From: Candidatus Aenigmatarchaeota archaeon
Lineage (GTDB): Archaea; Aenigmatarchaeota; Aenigmatarchaeia; QMZP01
Assembly: GCA_016867675.1 (NCBI GenBank)
Contig: VGIZ01000012.1
Location: forward strand, 1-10,683
DNA length: 10,683 nt
Direction of reading: 5' to 3'
Made by a program: the position numbers and the translations under genes. Below are positions 1 to 7,195 of this stretch, in pieces. The notes beneath the pieces are model-generated. The model saw only the letters and a list, made by a program, of their open reading frames with translations, did no database searches and had not been told where the DNA came from. Position 1 is the stretch's first letter. Every line of letters starts with the position of its first letter.

Positions 1-2669
1 GGGAAGGTGACCGTCCCTGCTGAGCTTGCGTTCTTCCACACCGGCAGCCCCTTTATCCACGCCTGCGGCGGGGTGTTGTCAATGGTAAGGTTTCTCTCCA
101 CATGCACATGGTTTGTCACATTATCGTATATGTCCATGGAGATCGTGTGGTTGCCGTCTGTCAGGCCGGAAGGGTTGTTGAGCGATATGGTGCCATTGCA
201 GCTCTGTGTAGATGAGTTATATAGCACGCTGTTAGTGAAGGATGTTTTTTTGTAATCTATGCTTATGTTGCAGTCAACGCCGTTGAGCACGCCCGCGCCA
301 GGGACGATCGGTGAGACCTGTATGTTCGGGTCAGTTACACCAGCCGTTATTGTTACGCTTGCTCCGTCTCTGACGTATGCCGGAAGCTCTGGCTTGTCCC
401 ATCTTACCAGCGGCGGCGTATTGTCGGACTCCAATAGCAATGTCTTGTTTGTATCGGAGAACTTGCCAGTGCCCTCGTCATATACCCAGCATTGAACAAT
501 CTTCTCGCCGTCGGTTGTCCAGGGTGAATTGAAGTCGCATGAGGGGTTTGATGCTGCTGTTGCCGAGCACAGGCCATAGCCGCCTGATGTGCAGTCAAGT
601 CGCTTGTTGCCCACACCGCCACTAGTCTCTGAGTATATTGTGACAGGGTCATTGTGCTTGACGTATTCAGTTGACGCATAAACCCTTATCAGCGATGGCA
701 AACCTCCCCTGATGGTGAAGCTGCCGACGGGGTTAGTTATCAGGCCGAACAGCCTCCATGAGGTAGGGTCTATCTTATCCCTTATGCTCGCAGCAGTTGC
801 CGTTACAGTCTGGCCTTCGCAGGCAGAAGGCACGGCTGGCAATATCCAATTGGTTGTGCAGGGGCTTCCTAATGTGCAGGAGCCATTCACTCCCTGCATG
901 TCGCCGTTCCCGTCTGGCTTCAGTTTTGCCTCTACATTGCAGGTCCCACCGGCTGCGTCAACCTGTATGTATGCAGGCGAGGGGCAGGTGTCGCCGGAAT
1001 ACTGCACGGATATCTGTATCTTGTTTCCCTGCTGGCAGCCGAAGGTACCACAGTCGAACGGCGTTATGCTGACCGAACCAAGGCTGCATACGATAAAGCT
1101 CTTTGAGCCTGATGCCGGGTCCCTGCCGAGGTTGCCTGCAAAATCCGTAGCGGTCGCATAGAAGCTCACGCTCTGGCCTGCGGCATAGCCGTCATTCTTT
1201 GTCCATATGCATGGCGACGATGCGCATGTGTTGCGCAGCGTGCCGTCCACATAGAGCTTTATTTCGCTGACTCCTGTGCCGCCCGGATTGTCAACAGCCG
1301 TGGCTGTGAAGGTGACCGGCTCGTTGACCCCGGCATCGTTCCTTCCTACAGTGTGGTCGCCGGTTGGCCCCGCATAGTCAATGTTTACCGTCGGGGCTAT
1401 GTTGTCGCCGAGCCAGCAGCAGACCTTGGTGTCGTAGGCTGACTGGGTCACGTATGTCGGCTGGCACTCCTGCCCGACCCACTGGCCGTCGCATGTCCTG
1501 TAGTCGGCGCCTGAGCCGCCATTGTAGTGCTGGAATATCTCAGAATCCGTTAGCGCCCTGTTGTATATGGCAATCTCGTCCAGCATGCCGCCGAATTTAT
1601 AAAACCCGTCATAGCCCAAGAAAAGGGGGTAATTGCCGTAAGTCGGGTTTATGGTAACGCCCGTCGTGGTGCCATTAGTTTTCCCGTCCAGATAAAACAC
1701 GACCACTTTACTGGAGCTGTCATACGTGACAGCCACGTGATGCCAGCCGCCAATGGGTACGTTGGTGTTGCCAGCAGCTTTAGGAGTACCAGAAATGCCG
1801 CCCTCGCTCCATAGCTTAAGGTTGTCATTCATGTATAGCTCATAGCCATTGAGAAAATAGTTTCCGCAATTATCGCCGTCGCATTTTGTAACTATGGGTT
1901 TAGCAGACAAGCTGTCCCTGTAAACCCAGGCCTCGATTGTGAAGCTGCCGCTCAGCCTGAGGCTCGGGCTGTCCTTAATCCTCACGTAGTCCAGTTTCCA
2001 GCCTCCTGCAGCAGTGTATCCGAGATTCAGCGCCTTTCCCACCTTGCCGTTAACCCATCCCGGTATGGTGCTCTCTTTTATGAAAGTGCCGTTGTTTAGT
2101 CCTCCCATAGCGTCTACGATTGCGGTGCCGCTGCCTTCCTCAAATTTCCAATAGCTTATCATGCCCTGCGGCGGGATGATGGTTCCCGGCTTGTCCTGCA
2201 CCTGCCTTGAGCCCGTGCAGTTCGCGACATGCGCGTTCGTGTCCGCCGAGATGCTCGCCAAGCACACCGCCGGGCCCACGGGGATGCCCGTTGCGCTGCA
2301 GTCCGCGCCGTAACCGCAGTCTATCTGCGCGCCTGAGATGCAGGCTCCTGTGGCGTAATTTCCGGCGCTGCTCTTCTCGACATGTGCATCCGTGGCTGCG
2401 CTGAGGTTGAGGAACGACTGCCCGCCAGAGGCGCAGTCCGTGCCCAGGGTCAGGGGCGGGGCCTTGCAGCAGACCTTGTAGGCATAATTCGGCTGGGACG
2501 GCAGCTCCGCGTGCGCGTTGAACAGGTCGGAGAGATGGAGGACGTCTGTTTCCCCGCCGGCAGCGTCGCAGGAGGCCTTTATCAGGCAGTCCAATGCTGG
2601 CACCGCCATGGCCACAGGTGCTATTAGCGATAGTGCCAGAACAAAGCCTAAGAGGAGTATAAGCCGCAT
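1..2669 (-). CDS. Secreted LamG-domain, Ig-like repeat surface protein (3' end outside window)
   Basis: The minus-strand frame stays open from ATG 2669 to the left edge, giving 889 codons with no stop, so the C-terminus is missing. Residues 1-22 form a signal peptide: a hydrophobic stretch, then APVAMA and a likely cleavage site before VPALD. Residues 28-151 are Cys-rich and carry repeated [ND]AH[AV] motifs (N51, D94, N145), NY motifs and KVCC (65-68). A LamG/concanavalin A-like domain covers about 170-385: it opens with MISYWKFEEGSG, has GGWHHVAVTYDSSS in the middle, and ends in GMLDEIAIYNRALTDSEI. After it come a second KVCC segment and several Ig/Big-like modules, two introduced by DNTPP. 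Several NxS/T sequons would suit archaeal N-glycosylation. It is probably an envelope or adhesion protein binding glycan; that role is inferred from the LamG fold. GGTGG lies just upstream of the start. hisS ends 53 nt before this start. Confidence 0.88.
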   Translation of the reverse strand, partial: MRLILLLGFVLALSLIAPVAMAVPALDCLIKASCDAAGGETDVLHLSDLFNAHAELPSQPNYAYKVCCKAPPLTLGTDCASGGQSFLNLSAATDAHVEKSSAGNYATGACISGAQIDCGYGADCSATGIPVGPAVCLASISADTNAHVANCTGSRQVQDKPGTIIPPQGMISYWKFEEGSGTAIVDAMGGLNNGTFIKESTIPGWVNGKVGKALNLGYTAAGGWKLDYVRIKDSPSLRLSGSFTIEAWVYRDSLSAKPIVTKCDGDNCGNYFLNGYELYMNDNLKLWSEGGISGTPKAAGNTNVPIGGWHHVAVTYDSSSKVVVFYLDGKTNGTTTGVTINPTYGNYPLFLGYDGFYKFGGMLDEIAIYNRALTDSEIFQHYNGGSGADYRTCDGQWVGQECQPTYVTQSAYDTKVCCWLGDNIAPTVNIDYAGPTGDHTVGRNDAGVNEPVTFTATAVDNPGGTGVSEIKLYVDGTLRNTCASSPCIWTKNDGYAAGQSVSFYATATDFAGNLGRDPASGSKSFIVCSLGSVSITPFDCGTFGCQQGNKIQISVQYSGDTCPSPAYIQVDAAGGTCNVEAKLKPDGNGDMQGVNGSCTLGSPCTTNWILPAVPSACEGQTVTATAASIRDKIDPTSWRLFGLITNPVGSFTIRGGLPSLIRVYASTEYVKHNDPVTIYSETSGGVGNKRLDCTSGGYGLCSATAASNPSCDFNSPWTTDGEKIVQCWVYDEGTGKFSDTNKTLLLESDNTPPLVRWDKPELPAYVRDGASVTITAGVTDPNIQVSPIVPGAGVLNGVDCNISIDYKKTSFTNSVLYNSSTQSCNGTISLNNPSGLTDGNHTISMDIYDNVTNHVHVERNLTIDNTPPQAWIKGLPVWKNASSAGTVTF

Positions 2670-2716
2670 CCGCCCACCAACACGAATCTGTTATGAATAA
2701 TTCTTTGTCCGCACTG

Positions 2717-2724
2717 CTTATATT
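2717..2724 (-). promoter_or_regulatory. Candidate TATA box for the LamG gene
   Basis: The minus strand reads AATATAAG here, overlapping the hisS stop codon. It would place transcription start near 2695 and give a leader of about 26 nt holding the GGTGG ribosome-binding site. The match is to the archaeal TATA consensus by eye, so it is tentative. Confidence 0.35.
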
Positions 2725-4045
2725 ATTGTAAAGAAACCGCCTTCATAACCTGCGGGATGCCCATGCTCTTCTGTTCCCCGCTCCTCATGTCCTTCAGGGT
2801 GAGCCTGCCCGATGCAAGCTCCTTCCCGCCTATTACGATGACGTATGTTATGCCGAGCCTGTTCGCGTAGTCGAGGTTCTGCTTCAGCTTCCTTCCCATG
2901 AGGTCCGTCTCCGCAGGGATGCCTTCCTTCCTGAGCTTCTGGGCTGTTTCAAGCACCGCCTTTGCAAGCCTCGGGTCGCTCTCGCCTGCTGCGGCCACGA
3001 AAACCCTTGTCTTGGTCGGCGGGATGTCCTTAAGCATGCCCTCTGCCAGCATTATCTCGTAAATCCTCTCTATGCCGAGGCTGCCGCCTGTCGCGGGTGT
3101 CGGCTTGCCTCCGTAAAGCTCCACCAGCCTGTCATACCTGCCGCCTCCGGCAATGCTGCCTACGCTGGACTTGGACTTCGCAACAATCTCATAGATGGGC
3201 CCTGTGTAGTAGTCAAGCCCCCTGACCATGCCGAGGTTTATCACGATGCTCTCGGCTGTCCCGTAGCTTTTTGAAAGCTCGCATATCTCCTCAAGCTCCT
3301 TCAACCCCTGCCTGGCGGCGGCGTTGCCGCCGAGTAGCTTCGTTGCTTTTTCCAGCACTTCCTTTGGCCTGCCATTCAGCTTTATCATGGTCATCAGCTT
3401 GTCCGCCTGCTTGGCCGTGACGCCCGCTTCCTTCAGTTCCTTTCTGACAACAGCCTCGCCCTGCTTCTCCAGTTTGTCAAGGGCGCGAAAGACAGCAGGA
3501 GACTTGGCTGCACTGATTCCAGAAACCTCTGTCATGCCGCTGAGCACCTTCCTGTTGTTCAGCCTGACCTCAAAGTCGCTGAAGCCCAGCTCCTTCAGGC
3601 ATGCGGCAAACGCCGCGATGCATTCCGCTTCCGCGGCCATGGAGCCGGAGCCGAACACGTCGGCGTCAGCCTGCCAGAATTCTCTCCAACGACCAGCCTG
3701 CGGGTTGTCATACCTCCAGACGCGTCCAATCTGGTAGCGCTTGAACGGCCAGGCAAGCTGCGGGTTGGATGCAACAACTCGCGCGGTCGGCACCGTGAGG
3801 TCAAAGCGCAGCCCCATCTCCCGTCCGCCCTTGTCCCTGAAGACGTAGACTTCGTCCCTGATTGCCTCGCCGCCCCCGCCCTTGGCGCCCAGCAGCTCCC
3901 AGCTCTCAAAGGCGGGCGTCTCCAGCGGGCGAAAACCGAATTTCTCGAAAACCGCCTTGATTGTGTTGAAGATATACTCGCGCCTGGCCATGTCCTCGGG
4001 CATGAAGTCCCTTGTTCCTTTTGGAGGTTGGAATTTCTGGGTCAT
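2723..4045 (-). CDS. hisS: Histidyl-tRNA synthetase
   Basis: This class II synthetase charges tRNA-His with histidine in the cytoplasm. With ATG 4045 it has 440 residues, a normal length. Visible landmarks are the N-terminal PPKGTRDF (7-14), the motif 2 region with LRFDLT (79-84) and GRWREFWQADADVFG (118-132), the histidine A signature GLDYYTG (276-282), the glycine-rich GGGRYD (300-305), and a C-terminal anticodon-binding domain from about 343 to the end. I chose ATG 4045 over the in-frame GTG 4057 because GGTGAGGT lies 7-14 nt before 4045, while 4057 has no ribosome-binding site. Only 1 nt separates it from the HEPN stop codon, so it is probably translated with the MNT-HEPN pair. A second, truncated hisS start lies upstream at 5230. 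tRNA-His(GTG) is about 3 kb upstream. The catalytic motifs look intact. Confidence 0.96.
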   Translation of the reverse strand: MTQKFQPPKGTRDFMPEDMARREYIFNTIKAVFEKFGFRPLETPAFESWELLGAKGGGGEAIRDEVYVFRDKGGREMGLRFDLTVPTARVVASNPQLAWPFKRYQIGRVWRYDNPQAGRWREFWQADADVFGSGSMAAEAECIAAFAACLKELGFSDFEVRLNNRKVLSGMTEVSGISAAKSPAVFRALDKLEKQGEAVVRKELKEAGVTAKQADKLMTMIKLNGRPKEVLEKATKLLGGNAAARQGLKELEEICELSKSYGTAESIVINLGMVRGLDYYTGPIYEIVAKSKSSVGSIAGGGRYDRLVELYGGKPTPATGGSLGIERIYEIMLAEGMLKDIPPTKTRVFVAAAGESDPRLAKAVLETAQKLRKEGIPAETDLMGRKLKQNLDYANRLGITYVIVIGGKELASGRLTLKDMRSGEQKSMGIPQVMKAVSLQ

Positions 4046-4046
4046 G

Positions 4047-4556
4047 TCAAACCTCACCCATCATGGCATATAATATGCCCTTTACCCTTAAAACAAACGC
4101 CGATGCGCTGTCAAGCGCCCTTGACGCCATCTTCTCCTCAACCTCAGTCTGGAGCCCATACTGGAATTCCTCCCTGAGACCTTTGATGTCCTGCGCCTCG
4201 GTTTCGGCGCCTGCGCTTCTTATCCTGCCGATGTCATCCAGCGGAAGATTGAGCTTCTCCTCCCTTATCAGGTGCTCCATAGCTGTAAACGTGCATTCCT
4301 GATTCCTGCTCTCATAGCCGAAATATGCGAGCGCGGCGAGGCATGCGTGATAGGCCGCGTAGAATGATGCCGGAAACACCCAGTCGTGAAACCTCCCCAG
4401 CCCGAATACAGCCTTTGCGAACTCAGCATTGTGCTCGGCTTTTTTGATATGCTCCCTTGCTTTTCCTGCGCTGGGCTCTGTCACACGGAGGCCTTTGTGC
4501 TTGCTGCCGCCTTCCCCTTTCTTCAGGCACCATGCCATTTGCTTCTCAATTTTCAT
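4047..4556 (-). CDS. HEPN domain protein, partner of the MNT nucleotidyltransferase
   Basis: This is a 169-aa all-helical protein of the HEPN type. The core helix YAAYHACLAALAYFG (about 66-80) and the late REEFQYG segment (128-134) followed by an Ala-rich helix resemble the PF05168 HEPN group. In MNT-HEPN pairs the HEPN protein is usually the RNase toxin and the MNT protein its modifier. I find no Rx4-6H motif, the usual HEPN RNase signature, so it may be a non-nuclease HEPN or use different residues. ATG 4556 is preferred over TTG 4562 because it overlaps the MNT stop in an ATGA arrangement, the usual sign of translational coupling. Its stop is 1 nt from the hisS start. The HEPN assignment is good; toxicity is inferred. 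Confidence 0.8.
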   Translation of the reverse strand: MKIEKQMAWCLKKGEGGSKHKGLRVTEPSAGKAREHIKKAEHNAEFAKAVFGLGRFHDWVFPASFYAAYHACLAALAYFGYESRNQECTFTAMEHLIREEKLNLPLDDIGRIRSAGAETEAQDIKGLREEFQYGLQTEVEEKMASRALDSASAFVLRVKGILYAMMGEV

Positions 4557-5128
4557 AGGCAACCAGACCCCACAATCTTCCAGAAGACATCCTCGCCGCG
4601 CAGCAGGACGCCGTCCATGAGCATGCTCGCAACAACCGCATTGCGCTCGCGCATCTTTTTCACGAATTCCTCGCGCCCCATGAATATGGGCGATATCTTC
4701 CCGCCTCCGAGGGGCTCGGCGTCAGGCGCATTGTGCCTGCCTTCATATATCACCAGCAAATCGATGTCCCTTGGCTTCTTCTCACCCCTTGCCATCGAAC
4801 CGAAGAGCAGCAGAACCTCCGCGTTCTTGCCCGCCTTTGCCGCAAGGTTTATCATTTCCGGGTGCCTGAGGAGGAAGCGCTTCCGCCTCTCTATGCTGGC
4901 AAGCTCGCAGTACTTCAGCGCAGAGGTGTTGCCAAGGTTAATGCGGTAGAACAGGTTGTTGCCCTTCTTTGACTTCATGACTTCGTTCCTCTTCTCCATC
5001 TCCTTGAGAATTCTGTATGTGGTGGCCACGTCTATGCGGGCGAGCTTCGCGATGGTATTGATGTTGTAGCCCTCTGCCACGTTGGTGCACATGGCTTCGG
5101 TTATGCCAAGCAGCTTTTCCATTTTCAT
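4553..5128 (-). CDS. MNT-type nucleotidyltransferase with N-terminal winged HTH
   Basis: This is a 191-aa two-domain protein. Residues about 8-62 form a winged helix-turn-helix (NINTIAKLARIDVATTYRIL, then EMEKRNEVMKSKKGN). Residues about 100-190 hold a minimal nucleotidyltransferase domain with GSMARGEKKPRDIDLLV: G110-S111 and D121/D123 are the expected nucleotide-binding and metal-binding residues. The third carboxylate on a later strand is not obvious. Family members transfer AMP, and MntA antitoxins AMPylate their HEPN partner, encoded here immediately downstream with an ATGA overlap. The fused HTH suggests the protein also represses its own operon, and a phased set of half-sites lies just upstream. 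The first ATG (5128) is used; ATG 5122 is an alternative. Neither has a strong ribosome-binding site, so a short-leader or leaderless transcript is possible. Confidence 0.88.
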   Translation of the reverse strand: MKMEKLLGITEAMCTNVAEGYNINTIAKLARIDVATTYRILKEMEKRNEVMKSKKGNNLFYRINLGNTSALKYCELASIERRKRFLLRHPEMINLAAKAGKNAEVLLLFGSMARGEKKPRDIDLLVIYEGRHNAPDAEPLGGGKISPIFMGREEFVKKMRERNAVVASMLMDGVLLRGEDVFWKIVGSGCL

Positions 5129-5130
5129 TT

Positions 5131-5140
5131 AAGGCGCCTT
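5131..5140. promoter_or_regulatory. 10-bp perfect palindrome before the MNT start
   Basis: AAGGCGCCTT is its own reverse complement and lies 2 nt upstream of ATG 5128, abutting the phased half-sites. It could extend the operator or form a hairpin that affects initiation. Its length is modest. Confidence 0.4.
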
Positions 5141-5176
5141 ATTTCATTATTGAAATGATTATTTCATTTTTGCAAT
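5141..5176. promoter_or_regulatory. Likely operator of the MNT-HEPN operon: four half-sites at 10-bp spacing
   Basis: The plus strand reads ATTTCA at 5141, TGAAAT at 5151, ATTTCA at 5161 and TGCAAT (one mismatch) at 5171. Orientation alternates and every start is exactly 10 bp from the last, about one helical turn, so the sites face the same side of the DNA. The cluster lies between the TATA-like box at 5183-5190 and the MNT start, covering the expected transcription start near 5162. The HTH of the MNT protein is the obvious candidate ligand. The repeats are seen; the binding is inferred. Confidence 0.6.
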
Positions 5177-5230
5177 AACTGGCTTAAATAGGTTGCGCGT
5201 GCCGCGCGGCGTCTGGTATTTCTGGGCCAT
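5159..5230 (-). pseudogene. Relic of a second hisS: first 13 codons only
   Basis: ATG 5230 opens a 23-codon ORF beginning MAQKYQTPRGTRN. The intact HisRS 1.1 kb downstream begins MTQKFQPPKGTRD: 8 of 13 positions are identical (M, Q, K, Q, P, G, T, R) and most others are conservative. A good archaeal ribosome-binding site, AGGTGA, stands 4 nt before the ATG, and a TATA-like box lies farther up. After codon 13 the similarity stops, the sequence turns AT-rich, and the frame ends at TAA within the MNT operator. Codon differences from the intact copy are mostly at third positions and favour GC (CGC, GGC, ACG), which suggests a diverged homologue rather than a fresh duplication. It has no His codons, so it does not look like a histidine attenuator peptide. 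Confidence 0.72.
5183..5190 (-). promoter_or_regulatory. Candidate TATA box of the MNT-HEPN-hisS operon
   Basis: TATTTAAG on the minus strand would place transcription start near 5162, inside the phased operator. It lies at the point where the GC-rich hisS relic gives way to AT-rich sequence. Confidence 0.5.
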
Positions 5231-5254
5231 ATATTCACCTATTTGTGAAGGCTG

Positions 5255-5262
5255 CTTAAATC
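5255..5262 (-). promoter_or_regulatory. Candidate promoter of the hisS relic
   Basis: GATTTAAG lies about 28 nt before ATG 5230 and just after the radical SAM stop at 5269. It fits the original promoter of the truncated hisS. It is tentative. Confidence 0.35.
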
Positions 5263-5268
5263 ATGGTT

Positions 5269-6240
5269 TCACTCGCTTTTCTTTGACCAGTACTGTTCCC
5301 TTGGAATGCAGCAATTGTATTTTTGCTGCCTGATTTTCTTCAAATCCGGGCTATTCCATATGTCTGCAAGTTTGTCATTTCTTATATTGCCAAGCAGGTT
5401 GCTGGAGCCGGTGCACAGAAAGACCTTTCCCGTTATGTCCACATACAAAGCATAACGTCTCTGGTCGCAGGGCGCGCCCATGTAGGTGAAGCTGAAGTCA
5501 TAATCTATTCCATATTTTTTTCTGTCAATCTCCTGAGACTTCTTGAACAAAGCAAGGGCTTCGTCCCTGCTGACTTCCCATCCTTTGACCCTGAGCGCAC
5601 CGCCAAGCGGCATGAAAGGCTTTATTATCGGGAAAACATTCTCATCCCTGAAGTACTGAAACAAGTCCAATATTTCTTCTTTATTGAATTCTGTTATGAC
5701 AGAATCTATACCGAGCCTTGTGGGTTTGGTTCTGTTAAACCCATATTTCAGCAAGAGGTCGAAGGCCCTTTTTCTCGATTTTGCATATCCTAGCAAGCCA
5801 ACTAGCTTGTCTTCTACCTGCTGGTTGTTGCTGTTGTACTTCAATATAACTGATACGTTCATGCTTGCCAGTTTTTTGACATTTTTCTCGTCCAAAGCTA
5901 TGCCATTTGTGAAAAATATAATATTCATGCCTTTCTTGATGGCATACTCTACCTGCTTCCAAAATACTGGGTCTAGTAGGGGTTCGCCTGCACCCGCTAT
6001 CTTGACGGTTCTGCATCCAAGCTCCCTTGCCTGGTCAATAACTGATTTTCTCTCGTTAAGCGTAAGCTCATTGTCAAGTTTTTGCTTGCCTCCATAAACA
6101 TCGCGGTAGCAATAAGGGCACCGGAGGTTGCAGATGTTGGAGGTTTCAATGTCAAGCAGCAGCATTCTGTTTTCCCTTGCAGCTTTCTCAACCTCCTCTT
6201 CGCTGAAGTCCCAGCCAAAGAGTTTTGGTATTTCATTCAT
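5269..6240 (-). CDS. Radical SAM protein with SPASM-like C-terminus
   Basis: This is a 323-aa radical SAM enzyme. The [4Fe-4S] triad is C37-x3-C41-x2-C44 in SNICNLRCPYCYRDVYGG, followed by KIAGAGEPLLD, the GGE-like SAM-binding segment. The C-terminal part has C258, C276, C310 and C311; the spacing before VDITGKVFLC and the GNIRNDKLADIWNSPDL segment resemble SPASM or twitch domains, which bind extra Fe-S clusters and often act on peptides. The start at ATG 6240 has a strong AAGGAGG site at good spacing and overlaps the methyltransferase stop by 8 bp, so the two are co-translated. The substrate is not evident. Cofactor or peptide maturation, or RNA modification, are possibilities. The gene looks more AT-rich than topA and hisS. 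Confidence 0.88.
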   Translation of the reverse strand: MNEIPKLFGWDFSEEEVEKAARENRMLLLDIETSNICNLRCPYCYRDVYGGKQKLDNELTLNERKSVIDQARELGCRTVKIAGAGEPLLDPVFWKQVEYAIKKGMNIIFFTNGIALDEKNVKKLASMNVSVILKYNSNNQQVEDKLVGLLGYAKSRKRAFDLLLKYGFNRTKPTRLGIDSVITEFNKEEILDLFQYFRDENVFPIIKPFMPLGGALRVKGWEVSRDEALALFKKSQEIDRKKYGIDYDFSFTYMGAPCDQRRYALYVDITGKVFLCTGSSNLLGNIRNDKLADIWNSPDLKKIRQQKYNCCIPREQYWSKKSE

Positions 6241-7195
6241 TTTCTAGCCTCCTTATACCATAAACTACTTTCATTGGAAGCATCTCCTCTCCGTCATATA
6301 GGGTTCTTATTGCCCAGATATCACCCTCTTTAACAAGAATGAGTTCGCATCCTGAAACTCTGACCGCTTTCTCTATGTCCATTCTCTCGTCTTCTGGAAC
6401 ATAGACTATCCTTTTGCCATCCTTAATGCATTCAAACTGCATGGGCTGGCAGTTACTGAATACCACGCTTCCCAGACCATTTAAAATTCTGCGAGCTTCT
6501 TTTGCTGCTCTTCTGGGCTCGGCTACCCTGTCCCAAGCGTTGTTTACCACATAAACAGAACATGAATTGGACCTAATTGGAAGGTATCTTATGTCACCCT
6601 CCACAAAGAGAACATTTCCATTTTCTGCCCCGTTGAGTTCCATGGCTGTTCTCTGTGCATCTCTTACCATCCTGCTTGAGATATCCACACCCAGAAAAAA
6701 CTTACCGCCTATCATTTTCCTGAGTCCAATAAGACATTCCCCGGGACCGCAGGCACCTTCAACGACGAGTCCATTTTCATACCCGTTCAGGCGGGATATG
6801 ACATCATCAGGCACCAGCCATGTGCCTGAATAGCGCTCCAGTTCATATCGTTCCCTTGTTGCCCTTTGCATCCTTTCCGCAGAATCTCTTTCGCCCAATG
6901 TCGCAGATTCTGCTGCGGCATTTTCCATTATTCTCTCAATATACCGCCTTTGCTCGACCTCATTCTCAAAAGAAAATCCTTCGACTTCCGTATTCCTGCC
7001 TAGGAAATATAATACACCATTGGATATTCTATATTCCTTTCCGCATTTTCTGCAGGAAAGTTCACCTTCATAAATTTCATCGGCCTTTGGTATATCCATG
7101 TCTAATTCTGATTTATCCAGCGGGCATGCAAGATATTCCATCGCTTCTTCAACAACGGCTCTTTTCAGTGGCACTGAACTGCCTGAGTTATTCAT
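6233..7195 (-). CDS. SAM-dependent methyltransferase with N-terminal Trm112-like zinc ribbon
   Basis: ATG 7195 gives 320 residues. It is preceded by GAGGTGAGG, a strong ribosome-binding site; the frame opens farther upstream but that part is translated tRNA. Residues about 20-66 form a Trm112-like zinc ribbon with CPLDKSEL (C24) and CRKCGKEYRISNGVLYFL (C48, C51). A helical linker rich in Arg and Glu (about 75-125) follows. The Rossmann methyltransferase then has motif I VVEGACGPGECL (144-155), the acidic residue D171 in GVDIS after strand 2, and a later EGDIRYLPI segment. Such fused Trm112-like ribbons occur in methyltransferases acting on RNA, small molecules or sugars. It overlaps the radical SAM gene by 8 bp, so the two probably act on one substrate. 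No promoter is visible between it and the tRNA 27 nt upstream. Confidence 0.85.
   Translation of the reverse strand: MNNSGSSVPLKRAVVEEAMEYLACPLDKSELDMDIPKADEIYEGELSCRKCGKEYRISNGVLYFLGRNTEVEGFSFENEVEQRRYIERIMENAAAESATLGERDSAERMQRATRERYELERYSGTWLVPDDVISRLNGYENGLVVEGACGPGECLIGLRKMIGGKFFLGVDISSRMVRDAQRTAMELNGAENGNVLFVEGDIRYLPIRSNSCSVYVVNNAWDRVAEPRRAAKEARRILNGLGSVVFSNCQPMQFECIKDGKRIVYVPEDERMDIEKAVRVSGCELILVKEGDIWAIRTLYDGEEMLPMKVVYGIRRLENE

Noticed and set aside
3324..3737. Long plus-strand ORF opposite hisS
   Set aside because: It is antisense to a well-conserved synthetase with intact motifs; its composition is that expected from a shadow frame.
5159..5230. Histidine attenuator leader peptide for hisS
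   Set aside because: The 23-codon ORF contains no His codons and no terminator/antiterminator pair is visible; homology to the HisRS N-terminus explains it better.
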